From Trametes villosa (taxonomy: Eukaryota > Basidiomycota > Agaricomycetes > Polyporales > Polyporaceae): a stretch of 64,000 nucleotides of DNA. The translations under genes and the position numbers were made by a program. The notes under the pieces are model-generated. The model was not told where the DNA came from. It ran no database searches and worked only from the letters and a program-made list of their open reading frames with translations. The stretch is taken from the NCBI GenBank assembly GCA_002964805.2, contig PUDQ02000001.1, positions 7,464,001 to 7,528,000 on the forward strand, read 5' to 3'. How positions within the stretch are numbered: the stretch's first letter is position 1; each line of letters begins with the position of its first letter. Positions 11,823 to 24,700 of the stretch are shown in pieces.

Positions 11823-12735
11823 TCCGCCCCCTCCATGCCGCTGCCCTCTTTCTGCCCTCTCGCTTCTCGCTTCTCTGTTCTCTTTACATTTCATTCACGA
11901 CTCGGAGGTGCGCCGGCGTGCCGGACACAAAAGGCTTCTCGACAGACATGCGCCGCTTTGCGCGGCATGACTTACGGAGATACGGTTACGATCACTAGCA
12001 CGGTACTACTTACTCGCGATGTACGCCCCCTCAATGTATGATCAGCACGACGGGCCAGAGCCCTTATAGATGTTTTCTGGGACACTATACATGTAGCGGT
12101 CCACATGATACGCACGGACAAGGCACCATATAAAGTTCTACTAGTACTACACTTCGTGGCGCCGCGGACTCAACGCCCATGCCGAATTGGCACATGCCAG
12201 ACGTTTTGACGTTTGGGACACAGCCACGAGATGCGCGCGCGGGGCCTACGCCCGCCTGGTGCGGTCTGCGTTGGTCTGCGCTGTCGAACGTGGACACCCG
12301 TGAGTGTTGCCCAGTGCCAGCTGTCGAAGCTGCGGTCTGTGCTCCCCCGCCTCCACACGGCGGTCGGCACGACGGAGCGCCGCGAAAAAAATGAGCTGGA
12401 GTTGCGCCACTTTGTCGCGACCCCGCGACGGCTGATGAAAGGCTATTTGCCGGGCGGGCCTACGCTCTACGGCCGGGACGTATTAACCGGCGCAACTGGG
12501 GGGAGGGGGGGGGTCGGACGAACAGCCTCGGCGCCGTTCAGACAAGCTCTCGCATGTATGCAGGTGCAAAGATCCATGAATTGGAGTAAATATGTAGAGG
12601 TCCCCGCGTCAGCGCGACTAGGAGTGTACTAAGATACATGTATGCGATAGGGAGCGTGGGAGGCGGTGGTGGTATGCGTAGATGATACAGTCGTCACGTC
12701 GTCGTGCAAGAAAGAGCTGCCAGTCCGTCCCCAAT
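11823..12735. other. Intergenic region between convergent genes
   Basis: This is the 3' flank of ferric reductase 2 and of rcf2. No gene, repeat or RNA is recognised. Short frames overlap on both strands without splice logic. Confidence 0.6.
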
Positions 12736-13512
12736 CTATGCTGAGGGCGCGGACGCGGGCGTACGCGAGAGCTGCTTGAGCTGTGCCTCGTGGTCCTCCT
12801 TCTCCTGCTCGGCGAGGATGTTCGCCCAGGAGTGGTCGACGGACCGGTTATCGTGCGACTCCTGGCGCGAGGTCTGGGTGAGGACGCCGGCGGCGATGAG
12901 GACGCCGATGGTAAGGCCCTGTGCCCACATACGGGCCTGGACGATCTTTTGGGGTGTGCTCTGGTAGCTGTAGACGGGGAAGGGGCGAGGTCAGCACCAA
13001 ACGGGCATGATGCATGTTCGGGGGGACGTACCGGTCGCGCATGACGATCGCACCAGCCACAGCCATGGAGGCGGCCCAGGAGCCGACGATGATCTTGTAC
13101 TGGTTGCGCAGCGCCCACTCCTTGAGCTTCTGCTTGGAGTCGAGCATCGCCCAGCGGGACTGCTCGATGCGCTCCTCACGGTCGAGCTCGGCCTTGCCGG
13201 CGCCGGTCCAGGTGGACTTGTCGAACTCGACGCCGCGGCGCTCGGCCTGGATGGCGTAGCAGGGCGCGACGACGAGGATGACGCCGAGCGCCTTGAGGTG
13301 GGGCGGGAGCGTGCGGTAGTAGGCCCAGTTGCGCTGCATGTAGAAGGAGGCGGGGAGGGAGAGGGCGAGGCCGCCGGCGAAGCCCTCGATCGCGCCGCGC
13401 ACGGTCGCAGCGTGGTGGCCGGCGAGCTCTTCCTCGGTGGCGAACTGGGTGGAAAAGGCGTGTTAGAGATTGGGTGTGGGGGCTTGTGGGGGCCGCAGTG
13501 GCGTACCTTCAT
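12736..13512 (-). CDS. RCF2: Respiratory supercomplex factor 2 (HIG1-domain mitochondrial protein)
   Basis: This is an inner mitochondrial membrane protein that binds cytochrome c oxidase and modulates III-IV supercomplexes. The model has 216 aa (yeast Rcf2 has 224) in three exons: 13512-13507, 13444-13032 and 12967-12736. The first exon is only six bases, ATG AAG, followed by GTACGC. The N-terminus MKFATEEELAGHH then an AT-VRGAIEGFAGG hydrophobic hairpin matches Rcf2 rather than the shorter Rcf1. The hydrophobic segments AIEGFAGGLALSLPASF and ALGVILVVAPCYAI are followed by a charged stretch. The HIG1 region YKIIVGSWAASMAVAGAIV leads through RYQSTPQKIVQARMWAQGLTIG with the QARM/AQG signature of HIG1 domains. 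It is divergently arranged with the Fts1-like gene, 546 bp apart. Confidence 0.85.
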
Positions 13513-14058
13513 GGTGTCTAGGTGATGAAAGAGTCTAAGGCTCTAAGTGGTATGCTCTCTAGCAGGTGTATCGAGGCAGACGGCGGCTCGAGGGACGACA
13601 GGGAGTCGGAGGCGGAGGTGGATGCTGAGAGAGGTGGTGGAGGGAACGAAAAGGGGAGGGATGATTTATAGAGGACGAATTGGAAGACGGAGGGCTGGGT
13701 CGGAGCGTGCGGCGGAAGGCGGAGCGAACCGGGGACGGCGTTGTGTGGGCTGCGAGCTGCGACAGGAGTTTCCCCGACTGGACCCAATTGCACGCGAAGA
13801 CGCGCTCGCAGTGCACCCGCCAGCGCCGTTGCTCAGCAGATCCCGTGCACTCTCTCCTCCGAATTGGCTCTGCGCCTGGGCCGTCCGCTCGCGCTCTCGC
13901 CGCCTCCCGCCTTTCCCTGCCGCCCCGATCATCCCTCCGCTCCGATTCGTTCCCCTGGGCTCCATCCCCATATCGGGCAGTGCGATCAGACAGCAAGCGC
14001 CCGCAGCAGCCAATCGTTATGGGCGTCTGTAGGACCACTGCTGCTTAACGCGACATCC
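13513..14058. promoter_or_regulatory. Bidirectional promoter region, rcf2 / Fts1-like gene
   Basis: 546 bp separate the two divergent start codons. A TATAAAT on the minus strand (13670-13664) lies about 155 bp before the rcf2 ATG and could be its TATA box. I see no further convincing element. Confidence 0.45.
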
Positions 14059-14996
14059 ATGGCCGCCAGGATGCTCTCCTCCCTCGTCCCCTCGCCTTCC
14101 TTGGACCTCTCCACGCCTACGAAGAACAGGCCGGTGAAGCAGAAGACACGAACACTATCCACAGGGTCCGTTCTGTCCTCCGACCCGAGCCCATCCATCA
14201 CCCGCACCGCCGTCTCGCTCGAATATGCCTCCCTGCGCCACACTGGACACTGTCCATTAGGCATGTATGTCACGCCGTCCCCGGACAACCTTATGGTCTG
14301 GGACGCGGTCTTCTTTGTCCACCAGGGTGCGTTCTAGCCTCAGTCCTGCTCTGGCCCGACACCACTCACGTCTAAGCACGGACAGGCTACTACACGGACT
14401 CTATCCTCAAGTTTAGGCTCGCGTTTCCCCCAGACTACCCGGAGCGCCCGCCGACCGTGCAGTTCCTCACCGACGTTTTCCACCCCCTCATCTCCCAGCA
14501 GGACGGCGCGTTCAATATCGCGCCGCGCTTCCGTCCGTGGAGGTACGATGCCGCATGCGCTGCGTTCTCCGCGCATACCGGGAACTAACGTCACGCAGGC
14601 CGAAAGAACACCATGTCTTCGATGTGCTGCACTGGGTCAAGGCCGCGTTCAAGAAACATGCTCTAGATGAGATCAAGGAGGGAGACTGCTTCAACAAGGA
14701 GGCCTATAGGCTGTACGTGCTATTAACTTTCACCTATCGCCTCGTCCACCGCTACTCCGCACTAACCTCGCTCTCCCGTCCGCAGATATCACGATACCAC
14801 GTCCTCCTTCGCTGCGCTCGCCACGCAGTCATCCATGCTCTCCCAGTCAGCGTCCGCGCTCTTCGACAAGGACCACCCGTCCATGGCCGGCAAGGGCACG
14901 CACAGCATGCAGTTCCGCGAACTCCGGACGGAGCAACTTGCTTCCCTACGTGCAAAACTCGGCTTGCAGGATTGGGAGGATGTGCCCGATGCGTGA
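14059..14996 (+). CDS. AKTIP/Fts1-like protein, catalytically inactive E2 (UEV) fold
   Basis: The product is probably the Fts subunit of the FTS-Hook-FHIP adaptor that links early endosomes to dynein. The 249-aa model has exons 14059-14326, 14386-14542, 14599-14712 and 14786-14996. The UBC-like fold starts near SLEYASLRHTGHCPLGMYV, followed by WDAVFFVHQGYYTDSILKF, the PPDYPERPPTVQFLTDVFHPLI block and RPWRPKEHHVFDVLHWVKAAF. The position where active E2s have the HPN...catalytic Cys instead has FHPLISQQDG with no Cys, as in AKTIP. The N-terminal 45 residues are Ser/Thr-rich and disordered. The C-terminal 60 residues contain a Met/Ser/Gln-rich stretch and a short helix. The start at 14059 is the first in-frame ATG of a clean exon; 14071 is an alternative. 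Another inactive UBC variant cannot be excluded. Confidence 0.8.
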
Positions 14997-15988
14997 AGGC
15001 TGGGATTGGATAGGTATATACCCCCCGGTATGTGTGTGGAGGCTGGCCATCTTGTTGGACGTGCTCTGATTAGCGCGGCCTGCATCATGCTCACAGACAA
15101 CTGCTGCACTTGTGCCCCCACACACCACACAATATATATGACCCCGGAATGCATGGAAGACTTCGCAACATACAGTGAGCTGTTTTACTGACAGATAGCT
15201 TCGCTTCTTCGAGATGCTACCCTCCTTCTACAAGTCGCGCCGAAGCAAAGGAGAAACGCAAGTATCAGATGTTGACCTCTTATCTTGCACGTGAGTTCAT
15301 GCAAGACCGTGTTCTGTCCGGCCGCTCCAGTTAGGCTCTAGCGGTAGGCGGTATGGGGGTGGGGAGTACCACTGCCGACGTCTTATTGCAATTTCGATAA
15401 CCGGCTAGCATGGCTGACCGGTCGGATACCCTCCAGCAGGGTCTTGCAGGAGCTGGAATCTCACATTGGCCGTATAATGACGTGCTCCTTACTGTCCCTC
15501 GGTTATACGACCAATGCCGTGCGTAGACGGCGTTGGTAGTCGCTATCTGGAAGCGTACAGAGGCGCTTCAGCCCCAGCCGTATGTCTAGCAGCGACGGCA
15601 TATGGTCAGCTGAACACCGATCAGGTCCCCAATAGAGGTGCGCCATCCTCCAAAGCGCCTCCCCGGCGAACTGTTCACGCTCACTCACATCAGCATCAAA
15701 AACTGCCCCAGAGCCCCAGTGCTTGTGACCTATTCGTGCGCAGCTAAGTTCGGTCATGCGCCGTCCCCTTGGGTCCTTCGCAGATGCGAATGGGTTACGA
15801 GAGAGCCTGAGACCCGTGCCTATCCCTGGCAGCTGCCACTGGTGGCGGCCGGCGCGGGCTCCGTAAGGCCTCGGAGGTTCCCAATATAACTGGGACGCAT
15901 TGAGGCGCAGGATTTGGAGGATCGTCTCCCCCTTTGCCCTCGAGTGCCTCTTGCTTACCCCACCAACTCGTTCTGCGACATTGACGAG
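14997..15988. other. Intergenic region upstream of the MFS gene
   Basis: 992 bp without a gene I can support. A 193-codon minus-strand frame (15503-16084) overlaps exon 1 of the MFS gene and resembles nothing known to me. CTTATC (GATA, reverse) occurs at 15279-15284, but alone it is weak evidence. Confidence 0.55.
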
Positions 15989-18518
15989 ATGTCGGACAAA
16001 GCGACTCAAGCGGTGTCCGTCCCCGCAGACGAAGAACATAGACGAGCGCTGACGAAACGGGTCCTTTGGAAGTTGGATATTCATGTTCTACCGCCCCTGG
16101 CACTGGTCCGTTCCTGCCTCCGTCCATCGAAAGACTGTCGCGCTGATATCGCGCCTTAGCTGTGGTTAGCGAACTTCATCGATAGAACGAACATCGGAAA
16201 CGCTAGGTGAGTAGCTAGTTTGAGCTGGACACTCGGTCGCTCAGCGACTATCTAGGATCGCGGGCCTTGAGCGGGACACCCATCTGCACGGCACACAGTT
16301 TAATACCGCGCTCGCTGGTATGCACCTCTGCTGCTATTGGTGACACCGTGATGACCGCTCATACGTATCCTAGTCTTTTACGTTTCGTACGTCGCAAACG
16401 GTCCTGGATATGCTACCTCTAACTAAGCATGTGCAGATACATCCTAGTCGAACTGCGTAAGCGATCCCCACCTTACCGGCCATTTCGGGGCTGACATTCC
16501 TCATAGCGTCTAATTGGGTTTTGAAGAAGTTCAAGCCAAGTCGATGGCTCCCGTTCCTCGTCGCTATCTGGGGCACCGTGACAACCCTCAGCGGGCTCGT
16601 GCACAACTATAGCGGGCTGATAGCGATCCGGTTCTTCCTCGGCTTCTGCGAGGGAGGTCTGCTACCGGGAATCGTGCGTCGCCTCATTCATATGTACGCC
16701 AACTATCCTGACAGCTATCGCAGATGCTGTACTTGAGTACGTTGTATCAGCGCCATGAACTACAGCAACGGTCAGCCTCTTTCCGACGGGGGCTATGTGT
16801 CTGCTGACCACGAACATCCAGGGTGGGCATATTCTATGCATCGGCGTCCTTATCCGGCGCGTTTGGAGGTAGGATATCCTACCGGAACGAAGAAGTGGTA
16901 TACTCACCGATCGATACCTAGGCCTTCTCGCTACCGCCATCATCAAGATGGACGGCATCGGAGGACTGGCCGGCTGGCGTTGGATTTTCATTCTCGAAGG
17001 CATCGCGACTGTCATGATCGCTCTCGTCTCCTCGCTCTTCTTGCCGGCAGATATCACGTCCGCAAAGTTCTTCTCCGAGGAAGAGCGCGAGTTCGCATGT
17101 GAGTACCGTTTCCCTCTCCGACTGGTACACGGCCTCACCAGTCCGTACAGTACACCGTCTCCGGATGTCACAGGGACCGACGGTGACTGCGCCCCTTTCC
17201 GAACCTTCTCAGCATATCACGAGAGTAGAGGCCGATGACTCGGAGAAAGGTGAAGAGACGATGACCGAAGTGCGATCGGAAGTAGCTATCGTCGTCGACC
17301 AAGAGGACGAGCAATTCGAGTGGGGAGAAGTGGTGCGAGGTGAGATTTGCCATCGCCGTCGCATTCCCCACCCAGCTTACAGTGTGCTGTCGATTAGGTT
17401 TCAAGGATCCACAAGTCTGGATGACCGCTGTATCATACATGGGCATCATCATCAGCCTCTACTCGTTCTCTCTATTCCTGTGAGTCCGGATACATAGTTT
17501 GAGGACTGCTCTAACTCGTGGCAGGCCCACCATTGTCTCCGGACTTGGATATTCCGGCGGAGCAGCACAGCTTCATACCGGTGAGCATTATATCCTTGCG
17601 TGCGCTCGACGACAGGCTACTCACTCCGTCTCAGTACCGCCATATGTACCCGCGGTTGTGTTGACGGTGATTGTCGCGTTCGCGAGTGACCGACTGAGAT
17701 GGCGCGGGCCGTTTATCCTGATATTCCTGCCCATCAGTATGGCCGGTGAGACATGCACCTCCTTGTGTGGTATAGCACGGCACTGAACTCGATCGCACAG
17801 GGTACATTCTAGCCATCGCGGCGACGGTATTGCAGTCCCCCAGTACTAGCGTTCTGAACTTGCACTGATATCCATGGCTGTAGACGAACACTCAGCGCTA
17901 CGCAGCTGGTAAGTCGATCCTGTTGTTTCCGTGTTGTCTCGATGCCGATGTGTCCACTCCCAGTCTTCCTCATGGCAGCAGGAATGTGAGTCCCGAGGGC
18001 TGGTCTCCCCGACAGGCTTCGTTGCTGATATTTTGTGCACAGCTACCCTTGCGGGCCGTGTATTCTATCCATCCTGCCGAACAACAGCGCCGGGCACTAC
18101 AAGAAGGCCACCACGGTAGCACTTCAGTTGGCCCTCTCGAATTGCGGGTACGTTGGTGCACTACACGATCCGCTGACCACGGTGCTCAGGCTCCGATATT
18201 CGCTGCAGAGGATTCATCGCCACATTCACCTACGACTCTTCCCAAGCGCCGACATATATTCGCGGCCACAGCATCACGTTAGCCTTCGTCGTCGTAGCAT
18301 GGTTCGCCATCTTGTGCAACGTGTGAGTACACGTAATGGCGATGGCAGAAGTGGCTCCGCTCACAGTCTTTGCCAGGCTGTACTGTGTCTGGGAGAACCG
18401 CGCTCGCGCCCAAGGCCGCAGGCAAGACAACCTGACCAAGTACCAGGAGCTCTGGGACGCGGGCAAGACGCGCGCGCCCATCGGAGACCGCCACCCGGAT
18501 TTCCGCTTCACGCTCTGA
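15989..18518 (+). CDS. MFS transporter, allantoate permease (anion:cation symporter) family
   Basis: This is a plasma-membrane uptake carrier of the Dal5/Seo1/Tna1-type family; the substrate (allantoate, nicotinate, pantothenate, dipeptide or other) cannot be read from sequence. The 522-aa model has 19 exons: 15989-16105, 16160-16206, 16256-16317, 16374-16386, 16437-16456, 16507-16673, 16724-16770, 16822-16868, 16922-17098, 17151-17339, 17398-17479, 17525-17580, 17635-17745, 17801-17826, 17884-17908, 17964-17985, 18043-18147, 18209-18322, 18377-18518. Family marks are LDIHVLPPLALLWLANFIDRTNIGNAR, the LVELPSNWVLKKFKPSRWLP block after TM2, GFCEGG, AGWRWIFILEG and FEWGEVVRG after the central loop. 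The C-terminus has NKL-like ENRARAQGRRQDNLTKYQEL. Exons 4 and 5 are only 13 and 20 nt. It is convergent with the IQGAP gene, with 217 bp between stop codons. Confidence 0.9.
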
Positions 18519-18735
18519 GGGGACGGCGAGATTTTGAAGCACGAGAGGAACGGAATGTATATTGTAACGAGACCAGGACGCGGATGAATGAATGTCATGA
18601 TACATCGAGGGTGGTTGTGCTTCAGCGTATCGGTACATGTGAATGTGAGAAGGCGAATAAGTACGCGGTAGGATAGAGTCGTGAGGTCGTGACGGGGGTC
18701 GTAAAGCAAAGCAGGTGTGGGAGGAGCCATAAATA

Positions 18736-21700
18736 CTACCGGTAGAACCTGGCGCACCGTTAGCATCTGGGATGAATCATGTCGCAGTAGGAAGACGTAC
18801 TTCTTATTGATCTGCCATAACAGCAAGTTCAGGTTGAACTTCGCGAGCCCGTTGAACATCGAGAATGAGGCCCGATCCTCAAACTGCGCTTGCAGAAGTT
18901 CCTCCATCTTCACGTCGGTGGTCGCCATGCGGTTCGTGATCCCTAGCGTGTGGTTGAAGATCTCGATGGTGAAGATACCGACGGCATTCGACGAGAGCAC
19001 GATGTCAAGCTTGTCAAACTGTCGAGGAGAGTAGTTCTCGATGGAGAGCAGGATGCCCTTGTCGTAGAACCGCTGAGCGGTGTACTTGTACGACCCGAAC
19101 TGCGGCATCTTGCCCTGCTTCTGAAGTTCGCGCATGTGGAAGTACTGCGGCGTGAACGGGAGCAAGCGACGTTTCCTGGAAAGCATGTGAGTCCACCAGA
19201 CATGTGATGAGGGATAGCGGCGGGCTACTCACCCTTTCCCGCGCTGCATGGTGTTCATGGCGGTCTCCACGTAGTCGTGGTACTGACGGATTTGCTCCTC
19301 GAAGTATTTCTTGCGCTCTGCTAGGTGCTTCAATGACTCCTCCAAGCTCTCCCGCTCGTGCAAACGCTGAACACGGCGTCTGTTCTTGCTCCGGACATCG
19401 CCAGCGATTGCGTTCAAGATGCCTTGGTATCCGTCCATACGGGTGATCTTCCCCTGCTTTTCAAGCTCGAGGAGGAAGTAGATGGCGTGGGCCTTGACTT
19501 CGCGGAAGGTCATCCTATAGGGCAGTCGTGTTAATGTTGGCGATCTAAGCTTACTATAAGACGACTTACGATCGAATGTCTTCCAACCGGTACGCCGAAT
19601 CCGCGCCGGTGGTTGACGGCATGCGTCGCTGGTGACGGAGCTGGTCTCGCTCCATCTCTTCGAGGATTCCCTCCCAAACCAGTTCATGGTCGTCGGTGAC
19701 GGGTTGCATCAGGGACTCCACAAGGTCCTTCGCAGGCTGTACGCGCAGAATGGCGAGCACCGCCCTCTTTGCTTGCACCCACAACGCCTTCTCGTCTGCT
19801 CCTGGATCTGACGCGAATGTCAGATGGAATCTTTGCAAAATGGGACTTAACCAACCTTTCACACGAGCGAATCGGTTTGACAATTGCAGCTCGAGCGCTG
19901 TGTCCCGTGCTTCGGTGAGCTCGTCGTTACCGATGTTAGGGACACCATCCAGCTCGGTTAGGATAACGCGGAGAGTATCATCGCGAGCCGGGGCCTGCAC
20001 CAGAAGTCAGATGGAATGGCGGACTCGGGATGACCTGACATACAAGATGGTCCAAGTGTTGCGACAAGAGCGTGTGCATTGAGTACACCTCGTTGGGGGA
20101 GATCCAGATGGGTCTCGGCTGTATGGTGGCATCGAGGAACTCATGCGCGTGGAACTCGGTTTCAGCATCGGAGACGTTGGCGACTATAGGCTTCATAAGC
20201 GAGCGCAACGGATATAAGTATATCGAAACATACCGTCCATAAGCCAAGTAGTGATCTGAGCGATGCTCTTCCGCACGTAGTCGTTGACGGGAATGTAGGC
20301 AGGGCTCTCATCACCAAACTCAGACCCGCTAGTGATCTGGGTCAACATCTTCGAGATCTGCGCGAGGTTCTTGCGTGAAGCGATATCGACTGTTGTAGAG
20401 ACGATGTCGAAGGTCTCCGGCGTGCTGCGCTGCAGGTTAGGCAGGCTACGTGGGGGAAAGCGATACCACACATACATGATGGCAGGGTTGATGTACCGGT
20501 AGTACACCAGCCTTGCTACGCAGGCGGCGCAGGCCTCGGCGGAAGCGTCGGGGAACTTGCTCTGGTATAGATATATAAGTTTTATCAATCTTTTTTAGAC
20601 TAGCCATGAACTCGCCTTCACTGCAGCGAGCGTTTCTCTGGCCATGTAGCGCATCCCATAGGGCATCCGCGAAAGGGAGGACGTGATTGCCCTGACAAAC
20701 TCTTCCGTCCACCATTGCAAGACTTGCAGGTCTGTTCATCGACCTCATCAGCATGTGTAGCACCGAAAGGAGATCATCTCCTTACGCCGAATGTACTCCG
20801 CTCGGGTGTCTGGGTCGAGGAGGGCCTGGTGGAAAGCGATATCTTTCGACCTGTTGCTGGGCACGCCCGACCTCATCTCCTCGAGATCGGTCCTCACGCG
20901 GTAGATCTTGAGTCAAGTGAGCGCGGTGTTCCTCAACAGCACCGAGACTACTCACCACACATGGGTCGGTCTCCAGGTCGAGGTCGTCGGCGTTGATGAC
21001 CTCCCGAACGACACCCTGTAGGGTCTCACGAATGTAGGGGGTCTGCTTGGGTCTGAGGTAGTGCACCGCTACGTTGATGAACGAAGGATGAGAGCGGATG
21101 ATGTCGTCAACAGAGTTGGCCGCCGCAACTTCATCATGAACAGCAGTCTACCGGACAGTTAGCTAGACGCCGTTTCTCGAGAAGCGTGTACAAACCTGGA
21201 AGAACTTCAGCAGGAGATACTCCTCACGAGGGGCTTGCCCATAGCCAAACAACGTGAGAACGACACGCTCGAGTAGCTTGCGGTTCTTCTCCCAACTGTC
21301 CGCCGCAGACAGCTTCGCGAAAAGCCGTGTCAGGTACTTGCCATCCGTCTGCAGCACGTAGAAGAGCTGCTGATAGAGCTCCAACTTGCGCTTCGCCGTG
21401 CGGTCCAGCGTACTAGGACTAGCGAAGGGATCTCCATGCGCAGCGAGAACAGACGCCCTCGCGGCGTGGATTGCAGCGCTGTCAGTGCCCAGCCGGCGAC
21501 GAGCCTTGACAAGCTCCTCAAAGTTCTTGACGTTCTGCACGACGAGCGCGATCTTCACGTCCAGCTCGCTCACGTCGTGTTCCAGGCCCTGGTTGTCCCG
21601 GATGCGCTTCACGACTTCCTGACGCAGACGCTCGACCTTGATCTCCTCCTGGAAGTCCGCCTCCGAGTCGTCCAGCAGGTGCACGAAGTTCTTGATCGTA

Positions 21701-24700
21701 CCGACGGTGACATTCGTGCCGAGCGTGAGTTGGCGGTATTGCTCGCGCGTCTCCTTTGCGCGGAAGAGCGACTGGATCTGCACGATCTTGTCCAGGTTCG
21801 AGCGGTAGTAAGCCATCTTCTCACGGAACTTCCGCCGCTGGAGCACGCCGCGGAGCAATGCCTGCAGGATCGTCGCCTGGGGGTGGCTGCTGCGGATGTA
21901 GTCCCGCCATGCGTACCACTCGAGCCGGATGAGGTGGCCGCGCGCGGTAGCTTGGAAGCCGACGACGTCTGGTTCAACGAACTCGAGCTTCTTCGCCGTT
22001 TCCTGGTGGCGGGAGCGGGCCAGCGCGGCACGGGCTCTTGCTTGGAAGCCGCCGACGGCGTGTATAACCTTGACCTCCGAGAGCGCTCGATGCATCTGTT
22101 GGTGCTGCTGGCGCGCAAGCTTGGCACGGGCTATAGCCTGCAAGCTGACCAGTGCCGGGGTTGCCTTGCGCAGGCTGCGGATGAGGTTAAGCAGGCGCTT
22201 CCTGGCCAGGTAGGTCCTGACCGCGGCCTGGATGCGGACCACGACGTCCGTCACGTCCTCCAGCTTCGCGAGCTGCGTCCGAACTCGCCTACGAATCAGC
22301 ACGCCCCGTACTTGTGCTTGCAACCCGACCACGCCAGACGCAGCGCGGGAAAGCGCGGCCCGCTGACGAGCGATGCGAGCGCGCTCGATTGCGCCGCGCA
22401 TGTGGGCCTGCAGAGCGACGATGTTCTCCATAACCACAGGCCGTGCAAACTCCTTCGCGATCTCCTTGTGGGTGCGCTGCGCGATGCGCGCGCGCGCCAT
22501 CGACTGCAGCTTCACCACGGACATCTTGCAGCTCCGGATCGCGGCCTTCAGCTTCTGAAACTTGCGCCGCTGGAGCACGCCGCGCGACTGCGCCTGCACC
22601 TTGACGACAAACGGTACGGACGCCCTGATCTGGCGGAGGTGCTGCTTCCACTCGCGACGCACGAGGATGCCGTGTGCGTGCGCCTGCAGAGCGATTGCCC
22701 ATGGTCGGAGGTCGGCCACCTGCTTCCTGTCTTGCTGCAAGTGCTTTCGGACGAGGGCAGCGCGGCAGATGGCTTGGAGCCTGGGGACGTAGCGTTCGGC
22801 CATGCGGATGCGTGCTCGCTGAGTGACCTGCGCTTTGCGGACCAAGAACGCCCGGGCAGCGGCCTGCAACTCCACAATCGAGTCTTCGCATTCGAGCAGG
22901 AGCCGATCGCGCCCTGCACACTAGGTTAGTATACAGTCTGTTAGTCCGAATACACCACAACTGACGTTCATCTTCCGTTTCCGGCTCTTCCTCAGGCTCT
23001 TCGTTGATTTCCTTTGCCAGCTCCCGTCCGACATTTCCGAAGTTGGGCATGGGTACACCGGCCTCCTTCAGCCCCCTCTGAGTCTTCTGCAGCTGATCAT
23101 CCGAGAACTGCAGATGGCCGACAAGATTACCAATCCGGCGTGCAAGGCCACGGCGAGCGAGCAGATGACTACGCGAAGCGTCAGCAGCGAGCTCAGAACC
23201 AGTGTGTATTCCCCTACCTTAGAGCGTGAATGCAGTAGATCACTTTAGGCAGGTTCTTCTTCTCGTACAGATCTGTCAACTCGAAGATGAAGCCCTAAAC
23301 ACATTGTAAGTCAGCACCCTTTCATAACAGCACAACTCCTATGTTACAAACCTCGGGCAAACCGACATATCGGACGAAAACGAAGAAATGGTTGATGTTG
23401 TCCGAATGCCGGAAGTCCAGCTTAGGCGCCTGTACACCTCTATCAGCACCCAGCGGATAGACTTCCTTCTGTCGACGTACCTCGTAGATCCTCCGGACGG
23501 CTGCTTCGCCCTGGAAGACCCTCACTAGCTTCGCGAGGATCACGCCATTTCGAAGTTGCTCCTCCATCTCAACCACGCCGAAAGGCAGCTCTCCTCCTAA
23601 GCAGTTCTCGACCCACTCCTTCGCTTCACCGACGTGACACAAGTACTCATAGGCCTGAATGAGGTGCCGCTGGACATCGGCCCAAAGTCCACGCGTCAGT
23701 CGTGAGGATGGCAGTGGCGAGTTGCTAGGGATCGTGTCTCGGAGCAGACGCTTGCGTCGGGGTATGCCTACTACGTCGTCCGCGTTCATCACACTGGGGA
23801 TGACCAACTCCTTTGGCGGTTCTTTGGGCTCTGGCGCTACCAGCTGAGGAGGTGGCCGCCGCTCGGGCGACGGTTGCCCCCAATCCCGCGTCCTGTACGA
23901 CCTGTCTTCTCGTCGGCTAAGCCTCTCTGGAGATGGCGGTGGCGGCTCGTCCATAGTGACTGCAGTGCCGGGCCAATCCTCCGGCGCGTCGCCACTTGCG
24001 ATACGCTCCAGACGACGAACAGACTGACCAGTTCCGAGGTGGTCGAGGCCGCGCTTCTTCGCCATGAATGAACTCCGATATTGCGATGGGAACATCGGGT
24101 TGGACGAGGAAGCTGAAGAGGGAGAGGGAGGTACGCTCGTAGAGCCAGGACGCTTGTCGGGGGAATAAGAGGTGTCACGAGACATCCCTGCGCTCGATAG
24201 GGGACGGCGGGAGAGCCTGTCTGGCGATGGAATTGTCGCATCGCGGTCGCCACCATACAAAGATGCTGGCCTGCGCCTGAGGGAGACGGAGGATGTGTCG
24301 GGAGAGGTTGGCACCGATGTCTGCGAGGTCGTGACCGAGCGTGCCGAGTTCTCCGACGAGACCGAGGAACCAGTTGAACTGGGGTTGATGCTCTCTAGCG
24401 TGTTAGAGCGTCGTAACCGTGCCGATGATGAGTAAGACGGAGACTCAGAGGTTTGCGCGTAGGAGCCCAGGTTCCGGACTGCCGCGATTGACGACGACTG
24501 CAAAGGGGTGGATACAGGGAGGTGGATGCGTTGGGGCGTCGGGGTAGAGAAAGCGTTGGAAGTGGGCGAGTCGGGATTCTCGACTGTGATGCCGGTGGTA
24601 TTTGGCGAAAGGGGAGATGCGATAATGGGGGCAGGCATGGTATGCCTCTTCGACGGAGGACTGGGGGAGTACTCATACTGTCCAAGGTCCAATCGCGAGG

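Noticed and set aside
15503..16084. 193-codon minus-strand frame before the MFS gene
   Set aside because: It overlaps exon 1 of the MFS carrier antisense, and no homologous feature is recognised.
21436..22929. 497-codon open frame on the plus strand
   Set aside because: It lies entirely antisense to the IQ-repeat exon of IQGAP, has Leu/Arg/His-rich low-information sequence, and disappears as a shadow of GC3-rich repeats.
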